64,000 nt of DNA, from the NCBI GenBank assembly GCA_037975125.1, contig CM075852.1, positions 7,337,258 to 7,401,257 of the forward strand, given 5' to 3'. Shown piece after piece: positions 11,964-21,530 of the stretch. This stretch comes from Latrodectus hesperus. Lineage: Eukaryota; Arthropoda; Arachnida; Araneae; Theridiidae. The notes under the pieces are model-generated. The model was not told the DNA's origin, searched no databases, and saw nothing but the letters and a program-made list of their open reading frames with translations. Every line of letters begins with the position of its first letter. Positions within the stretch are counted from its first letter, which is position 1. The position numbers and the translations under genes were made by a program.

Positions 11964-12735
11964 TATGTTGTTATTATTTATGACCCTGGGCCGTGGTAGC
12001 CTAGTGGTTAGGGTATCGGCCTTCTATCCGGAACGGTGGAGTTCGATTCCCAATGCCATCAATACCCACCGAGTACATGCGATATACGTGCTCGATAAAT
12101 CTGTGGAATCGAAAGTCCTGTGGTCGGTCGTTGAGCAGTTACCATGGGTGCAATGATCTGGAGAAAATTTCCTTTCCCTTCACATCAATGTCAAATTTGA
12201 GGGAGTGGGTCGTCTGGCAGTGCCATCTATCGGAGGATTTAAAACAGAGCAAATACGTACTTTCAACTTCGTGGTGCTCTGATTAAAACGAAAGACGCTC
12301 TCTATTGACTTAAATTCGCATTGCCAAGGCATAGCCAGCTTGGCTTGTCTAAGTATCATAAGTAACAACAACAACATTTATGACACTTGTATAAGCTAAA
12401 GCTCACTAGCCAACGGCTATGCGAAATTAAGACAGAAGGGTATGTCCTTTACCTAACCGGAGCGCCACAAAGGTAAAAATACGTCTTTGCTCTAAGACTT
12501 CTCCAATTGATGCCACCACCAAAGGATCCACTCTCTAAAGTTTAACTTTGGAGGGAGAGAAAATTTTCTCCAGGCCCTTATATATATACACCCATGGTAA
12601 CTGCTCAGTGAACGACCATCGGATTTCCATTCCACAGATTTAACGCGCGCGTATATCGCATGTACTCGGTGGGTTTTTGGTGGCAAGGGGAATCAAAGCC
12701 AGCCCTTCCGGATGGAAGGTCGATGCCGCTGAAAC
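11964..12735 (-). mobile_element. SINE (minus strand) split by a younger SINE
   Basis: The (GTT)n-type tail and TTATTATTTATGAC lie at 11964-11984. The rest of the element resumes at 12385 and runs to the degraded tRNA-like head near 12735. The continuation ACTTGTATAAGCTAAAGCTC matches the tail of the related copy at 62059-62090, which shows that the two halves belong together. The middle (about 12590-12690) is the inverted counterpart of 12060-12150 in the inserted copy. The first roughly 20 bases of the tRNA-like head are missing or unrecognisable. Confidence 0.75.
11985..12375 (+). mobile_element. tRNA-derived SINE, inserted into an older SINE
   Basis: The head, starting near 11988, resembles a tRNA gene. 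GTGGTAGCCTAGTGGTTAGG gives RNA polymerase III box A, and GAGTTCGATTCCC gives box B. The unrelated body ends in AGTAACAACAACAACA. The 9-bp sequence ATTTATGAC occurs immediately before (11976-11984) and after (12376-12384), a target-site duplication. No protein is encoded. The long frames crossing it are chance. The (AAC)n tail matches that of the LINE at 58964-59390, a likely source of its mobilising enzyme. Confidence 0.85.
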
Positions 12736-13085
12736 TTACAGAAAACATAAACAACTGCCACGTTTTCCATCCTCAGTTGTCATCTTCTCAAAGTGAAAGC
12801 ATCGATTACGAATACTTGTACATAATTTCTAGTTAATAAAATATAATATTTTTATAATTATATTTTTGTATCATTAACAATCACCAACATTTAATTTAGC
12901 TTTAAGACAGCATGTGTTTTCAAATAATTGTCCAAAGCAATAAAAATAAAAATTATTTTTTGTTTTCAAAATTGCGTGAGTATGTGTGACTGTACAGGTG
13001 CGCAATAACAAATATAATTAATTCATTTTTTAAAAAGCATTTATTATAGTCTTTAATTTAAGATTATACTAAACACACACGCATG
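12736..13085. other. A+T-rich DNA, nothing recognised
   Basis: A short stretch between the SINE pair and the decayed Tc1 copy. No feature is supported. Confidence 0.5.
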
Positions 13086-14180
13086 CATTGTTGGCCATCC
13101 AACACTCTGAAAGAAGCATGCAAATCATATGAAATTTACAACTTGCTTTTGTAATCGTTAACATTGCAGAGCATACATATATCAAAGACGACTGGGATGC
13201 CACCTGCAATCTCTACATAAAGTAAGAGATTGCTTATTTGAGATACAGAGCAAGTGTATTTACGCTTCTTTTCTGCAAGCTTTTTAATTGCACCTTAAGT
13301 GTATTTCCAGCTCATTTCTGGGTGCTACAGAGAAAGAATTATGAAATTTTCTTTATAGAAACAGGTAAATTGCTCGTCAAAATCAAGTTACTGTGATGAG
13401 GACCAGTCACCGCTGAATGAAAGAGAGAATGCAGGCTGATGTTTCTGATTGCGCCTACCTAGGTGCTCAACTGCAAGCGATGACATAGCACAAATCCTAG
13501 CGCAACAGATACAGTCTCTTACGCATCATTTGGTGTCCGCTCGTACCATTCGTTGTCGCTTACAGTTTAGTGGAATATTCTCAAGGCTTCCTTTGCGCTT
13601 GACCCAAATCCCCTGATGTTTGCTCTGGCAGTGGAGTGGTGAACGATGGTAAATTCAGCGGCATTTTTTTTTTTTTTTTTTTTGCTGATGTATTCGTTTT
13701 TGGCTACAACTCCACAATAGTCGGATTTATGTTTGGCGACCCAATGGTGAGAGACTGTTAATTGTGTTTGTTTCAGTTAGTGAGCATTTACACACTTGTC
13801 CTGTACTAGATATCATGGTTTGGAGTAGTATTAGTTTTCACCCCTGAATCCCTTTATTACGCATTGCATTATATATATTGATCATTGCATATGCTGAATA
13901 GCCAGTACTACACCTTTGATAAATTAAAGCCACTGTTCTTCTTACATCTTCAGTTCTTGCCAGTAACCATATTCCTACAGGATACTCCGCAACCACACGA
14001 GGCTCGCAATGTTTAAGACTTCTTTATCCACCTGATTGAACTGCTTTATTGCTCTGCTTATTCATTCCAGTCGCCAATCAAAATTATGTGGTTTATGTTT
14101 ACGCAACATCAGGCTCGGGATAAGCAACCTATTACTTTACTTATTCATTTCTCTGGTGCTTAAACATTTGAATACTTATA
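13086..14180 (+). pseudogene. Heavily decayed Tc1-like element and transposase
   Basis: The left end (CATTGTTGGCCATCC, then AACACTCTGAAAGAAGCATG) aligns with the reverse complement of the right end of the 6791-8239 element. Scraps of the same transposase follow in order on the plus strand. One reads SARTIRCRLQFSGIFSRLPL near 13535-13600, and another reads IMVWSSISFH near 13810-13845. QDTPQPHEARNV, near 13975-14015, matches the QDNxRPHxARNV block around the second catalytic Asp. Many stops and shifts separate them. A poly(T) run of about 18 lies at 13665-13684. The right end is placed by weak similarity only and is approximate. Confidence 0.75.
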
Positions 14181-15140
14181 TATTTTGACACCCATTATAA
14201 TATTTGCTAAAAAAATTGCAATGCATAATATCTTGTTTGCGGTCGGTAGTACTGTTTGACGATTTCATCGCTTATGGCGGCGAAATGGAAAAGTACCCCT
14301 ATTATTACTATGGAAATAGACCAGATTAACTTTAACAATATGTGTAAGCTTCATGGACTGCTATATTCCAAGGATATATACAAAGAATCTTTGATTTCAT
14401 ACCGAGGCTAGTAATAGCGGTTATGGACAACAGTAGGCAGATATACTAATTACTGATTTTATGATTATCTACTCTTCACATGAGGATGTAATATCAATCA
14501 CTTGATATTTCATATCAATCAATCATATCAATCACTTGATCACGTGTTATCTTCCAAATAAATGTTGGTGATATGTCTAATCTTTTCTTAGTGTTGCATT
14601 TTGAGGAGCCAACAGAGTCCATCAGAGTCTATGGTCTTTTTATTAGCCATAAGAATTGTAAAAGTCCGGAAAAGAAATTTATAAAATTTTAGGATTATAC
14701 AAAGAGAAAAAAATTGTAAAATTATTACAATAAAATAGTTTTCAAATACTGTCATAAAAGCCCTAAACTAGAATTGGCAAGAGAAATTTACATTTTACAA
14801 AAACATCAAAACAAAAATGAAATTGAGGTCAGCGAGTTCGAGATATTGATAACATAATCTTGATACTTTAATGTGACGTTGCTAATCTCTTCGATAAAAA
14901 AATATTATTTATATGAATTACTAAATGATTATTGCCAATAAATATTTGACATGATTTTTAAATAGATAGCTAATGAGTCTCTTTCAATGACAGACAAATA
15001 ATTTAATAGATAATTATTTATAATGAGTCAGTGTACTTCAAAAATATTTTTATCTTCAAACAATTTCCACAAACTTCAAAAAATCGTTTATAAATATTTT
15101 CCAAATTAAAATAATTTAAATATATTTTAAAGCTAACGAT
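14181..15140. other. A+T-rich DNA, nothing recognised
   Basis: No gene is seen. ATATCAATCA-type short repeats occur at about 14500-14535. The last four bases, CGAT (15137-15140), are the target duplication of the LTR element. Confidence 0.5.
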
Positions 15141-15401
15141 TGTTAGCAACAAATTGTAATATTACTTATAAAATGAGTGGCCACTAGATGGCAGTGTTTA
15201 ATATGTAATGTTGAGAGGTGTGTAGAAGTAAGAGAGAAGAGAGATTGTAAGAAGGAGCTCACTATGAAGGAGCTACCTTAAAGATGTCTGTAAATATTCT
15301 GTAAATAAACCTTTATTAATTAGTAAATTTATAAGAACTTCTTCCTTCCCCACCTAAGCTACTCACTCGTCATCTGACAAATAGTATGAAAGCCGATAAC
15401 A
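15141..15401 (+). repeat. 5' long terminal repeat
   Basis: Starts TGTTAGCAACAAATTG and ends AAGCCGATAACA. It contains an AATAAA polyadenylation-type signal at 15304-15309. It is expected to hold the element's promoter, but no TATA box is obvious. Confidence 0.95.
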
Positions 15402-15689
15402 AATCAGAAGAGGGATATAACTCGCGACGCTTTCGGAATTGAGGTAGGCGAATTTTAATTGTTTCGTTTCGAAATGTATATTAACGTATTAAGTAACGTT
15501 TTATAAAGTAGTGAACGAGATTTAAGAATTTTGAGTATAAGTATAAAGTATTTTCTTAATTTCGTTTGCAAAAAGTAATTTCGTTTTTAAAGAAACAATT
15601 ATTTTCGTTTTGGATGAAGTAAAAGTAATTTCGTTATTGATAAAGTATTTTTTATGTATAAAGTAATTAAGTATTATAATTTGTAAAGT

Positions 15690-18600
15690 ATGGCTTTTTG
15701 GGGGAAGGCTAAAAAAGTAGATTTAATAGAATTAGCAACAGAATTAGGTCTCTCCGTACCGGAAGATGCTAAAATAATTGATTTAAAACGTATTATAACG
15801 GAATCAGAGACATATGATGAAGAGTTTAGTAAGAGCTTATTAAGTAGGATTACTGAAGATCGAATTGCATCAGAAATAGCCGCCAAAACGTTGGCTGATC
15901 GTGAGCATGAACTTGAACGTCTGCGTATCGAAAATAGAGTTCAAAATGTAAATATTTCAGATATAAGTAGCAACGATGAAAGTAGAAACGTACACATAGA
16001 TTTTCGAAAGTTAATGCACGAATATAAAATTAAAGATGGGGATATAAATTTTTATTTAGTTTTATTTGAACGGCAGGCAAGACGAATTGGGTTGAATGAA
16101 GAGTATTGGGTGTCACAATTATTGGGACTGCTCCCATATGAAATTACGCAACTTATAGCGCGTGAAGACGAAGATAATGCAAATAATTATAAATATGTAA
16201 AATCTTTATTGCTTAAAAGATATAAGTTAAGTGCTGATAAGTTTAGATTAAAATTTTTAAATCATGTTAAAAATGCAGAAAGTACATGGAAGGATTATTC
16301 ATTCGAATTACAAAATTATTTTGAGGAATGGATAACGGGACTCGAGATTTCAGATTTTAATAGTTTAAAAAATTTAATTATTACTGAACAATTAAAGAAA
16401 CAAGTAAATTCAACAACTCGGGAACATTTTATAGATGAATGGCCTAAAATTAATTCTCCAGACCAGTTAGCCGATAAATTGGATAATTATGATAATGTTC
16501 GATCTATTAACAGTTTTAAATTAAGAAACTCATCGAATTATAATTCTCGTAATGGTAAATTTCAGGTAGAAAAGAAATCATTTCCGTTTAGTGAAAATAA
16601 AGGTGTTAATCGAAAAAAGTTAGTCAGTTCGGATATTCGAAATGAAAAAGGGGAATTTAAATGTTTTAATTGTAATGATTATGGTCATATAGCTCGTGAA
16701 TGCCCGGCGCCGAAGACTTCAGCTTACTGTAAGAAATGCAAAAAAGTAGGTCATTCTCAGAGAATGTGTAAGTTTGAAACAGATCAAAAGCGCGAGGGGA
16801 ATAATTTATCTGTCAGTCAAAACAATTCGGATTCAAGTGCGTTGTTGGCGCCTACGAACTACTTGAAAGATGCTTATATTTATGGAAATAAAATGGTTGC
16901 GTTAATTGATACAGGAAGCAGCTGTTGCCTCTTAAGAGAAAGTATTGCAATAAAAATGAATCTGAATATGACCCCAGATAGCAGTAATTTATTCGGTTTT
17001 GGAAATCAAAATAACCCAGTAACTAAAGCTCTTGGAAAAGCTGTAGTAAATATTCGTGTAGATGATGTAGTTGGAAAATTTATTCCCTTATTAATTGTCG
17101 AAGATAATTCCCAACCATGCGATTTAATTTTAGGTAGAACATGGTTAGATTTACCATACATTGCTTTTACGTGTATTGGGGGTAATCTAAAATTTAAATA
17201 CGCAAATGACGATGTTTTTTCAGAAATTCAAGTAGATTTAAAGGAAAATACAGTTAAATTGAAAACATTAAATGAAACAGAAATCGGAAGTAAGTCAATT
17301 AATTTAATTAGAGCGAAAATTGAAGAAACCGAAAATTCGATAGTTAAAGGAACAATTTTAGTCAAAAGTATAGGACAGAATTTCGATTCTATTCTTGAAG
17401 TAGTTAACGGTGAAACAGTTGTGCCAGTAATAAATAAAGAAGAATTTAACTTAAAATTTAGGAAAGGACAGTGCTTAGGTAGAGGAATGGAAGTAAGTGA
17501 GGAAAGCTTAATACTATCTAATAAAGTTAAAAGTAATAATGAAAAAGTTGAAGTTATAACAGTTAACAAAGAGAAGTCTCCTATTTTAATGAAAGATATT
17601 AATTTCGACAATTCCTTAGAAAGTGATAAAAAATTGGAACTTTTGAATTTATTAAATAAATATCGTGATTGTTTTGCTTTAAACTTAAACGAGTTAGGCT
17701 GCACGAATTTATGCAAAATGGACATAAAAGAAATAGAGGGCAGTAAGCCCATTTTTCAAAAACCATATAAAACAAATTCTGAAGAGAGGAAACAAATAAA
17801 AGAAATTGTATCCGAATGGAAGAGGTATGGAATAGTTTCAGATACAAGATCTCCTTATTCTAGTCCTGTATTATTAGTTAAGAAAAAGACAGGGGAACAG
17901 CGATTGGTTATAGATTATAGGAAATTAAACTCTCAAACAATAAAGGATAAATTTCCATTACCTAAAATTGATGACATTTTAGAATGTCTAGGAGGAAGCC
18001 AATTTTATACTACTTTAGATTTAGCTAGTGGTTATTTACAGTTACCATTGACTGAAGAAGCAAAATTGAAAACTGCTTTTATAACTCCAGACGATACAGG
18101 TCAATTTGAGCGAATGATCTTTGGATTGGCGAATGCTCCAGCAGAATTCCAAAGACTCATGAATCTTGTTTTGGGCCCATTATTCAACAAAAAAGTACTG
18201 TGCTACTTAGATGATATATTGATTCCAGCTAAAACATGGACCGAAATGATACAAAAACTTACTGAAGTATTTGAATGCTTAATAAAAGCCAATTTAACTT
18301 TAAAATTACCAAAATGTGAATTTGGAAAATTAGAGACTGAATTTCTCGGTTTCACACTTAGTAAAGATGGTTTGAAACCTGGACCACGTAAAGTAGCAGC
18401 TATTGAAAAATTTCCTATTCCGAAAAATACGCACGACATCCAAAGATTTTTAGGGCTTACTAGTTTCTTTAGAAGATTTGTTCCAAAGTATTCTCTCAAG
18501 GCAGCACCATTGTCTGAACTTACGAAAAAAGATGCAAAGTTTGTTTGGGAAAAAGAGCAAAGTGAGGCTTTCGAGGAACTTAAAAGTAATCTAATTAAAG

Positions 18601-20297
18601 CACCGATCCTAGCTCATTATGATCCTCAAAGTGAAACTGAGGTACATTGTGATGCAAGTTCAGTTGGATTGGCCGGAATATTGTTTCAAAGAGATAGTAA
18701 AGGGAATTGGAGGATGGTTTATTGCGTTAGCAAGAAAACTACAGAAACTGAACAAAAGTACCATTCGAGTAAATTAGAGTTGATGTCAATTGTGTGGACA
18801 TTAGAAAGGTTAAGGCAGTTTCTGATAGGAATAAAGTTCACAATCGTTACAGACTGTCAAGTACTCGTGTATTTAAACGCTAAAAAGTCATCAAATCCTC
18901 AGATGGCAAGATGGTTTAACCTCATGCAAGAATACGATTTTGAGATCCGGCATAGATCAGGTGAACGAATGAAACACGTGGATGCACTAAGCAGAGCAGC
19001 TGTTGAAGAGCCAGAAGATACTCTGCACAGTATTATTGAGAGAAAATTTGAAGTTTGTTTGACCTTGAGTGAAGATGAGCAAATATTGATGATACAGCAG
19101 GCTGATCCAGAAATACGAAAATTAATAGAAATATACAGAAAAAAAGATCAGGATAGAACAAAAGAAGAAAAACAACTTATAAGAAATTATATCTTTAAGA
19201 GAAATAGATTATTTAGGTGCATAAATGAAAATGGAAAAGAAAAATTTCTCTATGTTATTCCAAGGAATATGAGAAAGAGTACAGTAATTAAATTCCATGA
19301 TCTTATGGGACATTTTTCTGTTGACAGAACTGTAAATAAGATAAGAGAATTGTATTGGTTTCCTTACATGAAACGTTATGTACGAAGGCACATTTCGAAA
19401 TGTTTTGAATGTTTAATGAACAAAACGCCATCAGGAAAACAGCCTGGCTTGTTAAATCCAATTAAAGCAGGTCGTAAACCTTTTTCAATTATACATATGG
19501 ATCATTTAGGACCTTTTGTTAAGAGTTCTAAAGGTAATCAAGAACTTCTGGTCATAATAGATAATTTCACAAGATTTGTCCAATTGACTCCAGTAAAGAG
19601 CACGTCAACATCCCATGTGCTGAAGGCTCTGAAAAAGTTTGTAAATACTTATGGTCTACCTGAGAAAATAATAACAGATCGAGGAACTTGTTTCACTTCG
19701 CATCAATTTCAACAATATTGTACTGAAAATGGTATACATCATACACTCAATTGTACGAAGCGACCATGTGCAAATGGAATGGTTGAAAGAGTTAATAGAA
19801 CAATATTGTCTACCATAACAACTGGTATGGAAGATCAGAATCACAAAGATTGGGATGTTAAAATACATGAAGTTGAGAGAAACTTGAACAATTTTGTAAA
19901 CAAGTCAACGAACAAGACACCATTTGAATTGCTCCATGGTTATTCTCCACGATTCAACGATGGAATTTTGAGAAAGTTAGCTGATGAAGAAGCTCAGAGT
20001 TGGCAAGATCCATCTATAGTGCAGGAAGAATCTCGAAGACAAATAGAAGAAAGTCAACAAAAAATGAAGCAGTATTATGATAAAAAGAGATGTAGAGCAA
20101 TGACGTTTGAACGAGGAGAAATTGTCGTAATGAAAAGAGCCCCGAAATCTTCAGGCCAACCTACGAAGACACAATTTAAGTACCGAGGCCCTCTTATTGT
20201 TACCGAGGTATTGCCGAACGATGTCTACCGTGTGACTCAGCTAGAAGAAAAAAGAAAGGCCACTTCTACGCAACAACAGCTCACATTAGTCAACTAA
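15690..20297 (+). CDS. Gag-Pol polyprotein of a Ty3/Gypsy retrotransposon
   Basis: An unbroken 1535-residue frame. Residues 1-90 are charged and helical, with a SAP-like start. Residues 100-270 fit a retrotransposon capsid domain. Two CCHC zinc knuckles lie at 325-338 and 347-360. The aspartic protease has DTG at 407-409. The reverse transcriptase has a catalytic Asp at 777 (TLDLASGY) and YLDD at 839-842. RNase H has acidic residues near D988, E1030, D1055 and D1098. Integrase has H1203, H1208, C1238 and C1241 for zinc, and D1271, D1330 and E1366 with the expected 35-residue spacing. A GPY/F-like module lies near 1498-1515. The first ATG of the frame, after a 5' leader of about 290 bp, is taken as the start. 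Gag and Pol are fused with no visible frameshift signal between them. The frame ends early at 20297: the neighbouring frame continues to a stop at 20408-20410, which suggests a one-base loss in the A-run at 20248-20253. All catalytic domains lie before that point. Confidence 0.95.
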   Translation: MAFWGKAKKVDLIELATELGLSVPEDAKIIDLKRIITESETYDEEFSKSLLSRITEDRIASEIAAKTLADREHELERLRIENRVQNVNISDISSNDESRNVHIDFRKLMHEYKIKDGDINFYLVLFERQARRIGLNEEYWVSQLLGLLPYEITQLIAREDEDNANNYKYVKSLLLKRYKLSADKFRLKFLNHVKNAESTWKDYSFELQNYFEEWITGLEISDFNSLKNLIITEQLKKQVNSTTREHFIDEWPKINSPDQLADKLDNYDNVRSINSFKLRNSSNYNSRNGKFQVEKKSFPFSENKGVNRKKLVSSDIRNEKGEFKCFNCNDYGHIARECPAPKTSAYCKKCKKVGHSQRMCKFETDQKREGNNLSVSQNNSDSSALLAPTNYLKDAYIYGNKMVALIDTGSSCCLLRESIAIKMNLNMTPDSSNLFGFGNQNNPVTKALGKAVVNIRVDDVVGKFIPLLIVEDNSQPCDLILGRTWLDLPYIAFTCIGGNLKFKYANDDVFSEIQVDLKENTVKLKTLNETEIGSKSINLIRAKIEETENSIVKGTILVKSIGQNFDSILEVVNGETVVPVINKEEFNLKFRKGQCLGRGMEVSEESLILSNKVKSNNEKVEVITVNKEKSPILMKDINFDNSLESDKKLELLNLLNKYRDCFALNLNELGCTNLCKMDIKEIEGSKPIFQKPYKTNSEERKQIKEIVSEWKRYGIVSDTRSPYSSPVLLVKKKTGEQRLVIDYRKLNSQTIKDKFPLPKIDDILECLGGSQFYTTLDLASGYLQLPLTEEAKLKTAFITPDDTGQFERMIFGLANAPAEFQRLMNLVLGPLFNKKVLCYLDDILIPAKTWTEMIQKLTEVFECLIKANLTLKLPKCEFGKLETEFLGFTLSKDGLKPGPRKVAAIEKFPIPKNTHDIQRFLGLTSFFRRFVPKYSLKAAPLSELTKKDAKFVWEKEQSEAFEELKSNLIKAPILAHYDPQSETEVHCDASSVGLAGILFQRDSKGNWRMVYCVSKKTTETEQKYHSSKLELMSIVWTLERLRQFLIGIKFTIVTDCQVLVYLNAKKSSNPQMARWFNLMQEYDFEIRHRSGERMKHVDALSRAAVEEPEDTLHSIIERKFEVCLTLSEDEQILMIQQADPEIRKLIEIYRKKDQDRTKEEKQLIRNYIFKRNRLFRCINENGKEKFLYVIPRNMRKSTVIKFHDLMGHFSVDRTVNKIRELYWFPYMKRYVRRHISKCFECLMNKTPSGKQPGLLNPIKAGRKPFSIIHMDHLGPFVKSSKGNQELLVIIDNFTRFVQLTPVKSTSTSHVLKALKKFVNTYGLPEKIITDRGTCFTSHQFQQYCTENGIHHTLNCTKRPCANGMVERVNRTILSTITTGMEDQNHKDWDVKIHEVERNLNNFVNKSTNKTPFELLHGYSPRFNDGILRKLADEEAQSWQDPSIVQEESRRQIEESQQKMKQYYDKKRCRAMTFERGEIVVMKRAPKSSGQPTKTQFKYRGPLIVTEVLPNDVYRVTQLEEKRKATSTQQQLTLVN

Positions 20298-20410
20298 AAC
20301 CATGGCTAAATGAACCAGATTCGGATGAAGATGATACCGATAGTGCCAATAGTGATGATGAGGACTATAGCCCTAGACGCAATCCACATAGATCCACTCG
20401 CAAGGACTAA
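20254..20410 (+). pseudogene. Out-of-frame C-terminal tail of the gypsy Pol
   Basis: In the frame one base behind gag-pol, reading stays open to TAA at 20408-20410. It contains the integrase-tail motif HISQLKPW, followed by an acidic stretch (about 20315-20370) and a basic end. The HISQLKPW-like motif typically closes gypsy integrases, so this is very probably the original terminus, displaced by a small deletion in the A-run at 20248-20253. A programmed minus-one frameshift is possible but less likely. The A-run followed by G is not aligned with the reading frame as a canonical A AAA AAG slippery site. Confidence 0.75.
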
Positions 20411-20944
20411 AGCTGAATGAGGGATCCTAAATGGTGAGATCTTTTCAGTTTTATTTAAAGAAAAAGTTGCAATTAAAAGGCAATGAACTTATCATAAACT
20501 ATTGACTCTAAAAATAAATAACTTTAAAGATCATTTATTGTATACTGAAGTATTCATCAAGTATTATGAAAATTTGTTAAATTTATTCTGTGAATGATTT
20601 AATATTCCTAAGTTCATTTATTTTCTATTAAACTTTTGTTGTAAGTAGTTTTATTAGAATTGTATCAAGAATTACTTTGTGGAAAAAAGTGTATTATATA
20701 TTATTATAGTTTTTTTGTAATCTAACTTAATAATTTTCTACTTTTAATGGAAGAAGTGTATTATTAATGATAATAATTACAGTATTTGTTTGTGTGAGTG
20801 AAAAATAATGATAGTTATGTAGTTAATAATTTTATTTAATCTGCTGTGTTTAATTTAATTTTTAATGTTAATATTTGTTGTATTAATTAGTAATTTAGTA
20901 TTATTACATAAATTGAGGACAATTGTAAGGTCAGTCTGGCCGAA
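20411..20944. other. 3' non-coding part of the gypsy element
   Basis: A+T-rich with no frame of note. GAGGACAATTGTAAGG lies just upstream of the 3' LTR and may serve where a polypurine tract is expected, but the match is weak. Confidence 0.6.
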
Positions 20945-21204
20945 TGTTAGCAACAAATTGTAATATTACTTATAAAATGAGTGGCCACTAGATGGCAGTG
21001 TTTAATATGTAATGTTGAGAGGTGTGTAGAAGTAAGAGAGAAGAGAGATTGTAAGAAGGAGCTCACTATGAAGGAGCTACCTTAAAGATGTCTGTAAATA
21101 TTCTGTAAATAAACCTTTAAATATTAGTAAATTTATAAGAACTTCTTCCTTCCCCACCTAAGCTACTCACTCGTCATCTGACAAATAGTATGAAGCCGAT
21201 AACA
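20945..21204 (+). repeat. 3' long terminal repeat
   Basis: A direct copy of 15141-15401. Visible differences are AAATATTAG in place of ATTAATTAG after AACCTTT, and one A fewer in TATGAAGCCG. It is followed by CGAT, the target duplication. Confidence 0.95.
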
Positions 21205-21249
21205 CGATATTTTTTGGTATAATTTTTTCCAAAACTGGTTACGTAATCT

Positions 21250-21530
21250 ATGTTGTTGTTGTTGGTGTCCTGAGCTAACTAGGCAGGCATTATGGGGTGC
21301 TCTGTTCCACTTTTCCAACTGAACCATAATTTCGTGTGGAATCCGACTTCCTCAGTACACATATGCCATAGGTACCCGTTTATAGGGTAGGCAATCATCC
21401 ACAGCTCAATTATACAGAAAAGGACAGACACAGAAGAGAGAAAATACATCTATTCCCGAGCTGGGATTCAAACCTAGAACCTCCCTCACTGCAGTCAGGC
21501 ACAAGACCACAAGACAGGATGGGTGGCTAC
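21250..21530 (-). mobile_element. tRNA-derived SINE (family shared with 61262-61540)
   Basis: On the plus strand it begins with TGTTGTTGTTG, the complement of an (AAC)n tail. It continues with TTATAGGGTAGGCAA (about 21380) and GAGCTGGGATTCAAACC (about 21458-21474), landmarks also found at 61262-61540. The last gives RNA polymerase III box B on the minus strand. It has no coding capacity. Confidence 0.75.

Larger units (their letters stand above)
15141..21204 (+). mobile_element. Ty3/Gypsy LTR retrotransposon, structurally complete
   Basis: A 6064-bp element with direct LTRs of 261 and 260 bp and one long gag-pol frame. The target duplication CGAT lies at 15137-15140 and 21205-21208 if the LTRs are taken as TG...CA. 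By eye the two LTRs differ only by a few substitutions near the AATAAA region and a one-base indel near the 3' end. That indicates a recent insertion. I see no conventional primer-binding site (no TGG-initial tRNA complement directly after 15401) and no clear polypurine tract before 20945. No envelope-like frame follows pol. The domain order protease, reverse transcriptase, RNase H, integrase places it in Ty3/Gypsy rather than Copia. Confidence 0.97.

Noticed and set aside
12492..12686. A minus-strand gene of 64 codons
   Set aside because: It is a translation of the inverted SINE. The equivalent plus-strand frame at 11953-12156 comes from the inserted copy.
17228..18499. Antisense frames of 82-174 codons
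   Set aside because: They lie opposite the intact gypsy gag-pol frame and show no domain of their own.
20411..20944. Envelope gene of an endogenous retrovirus
   Set aside because: No open frame, signal peptide or membrane segment follows pol, so the element is a retrotransposon without env.
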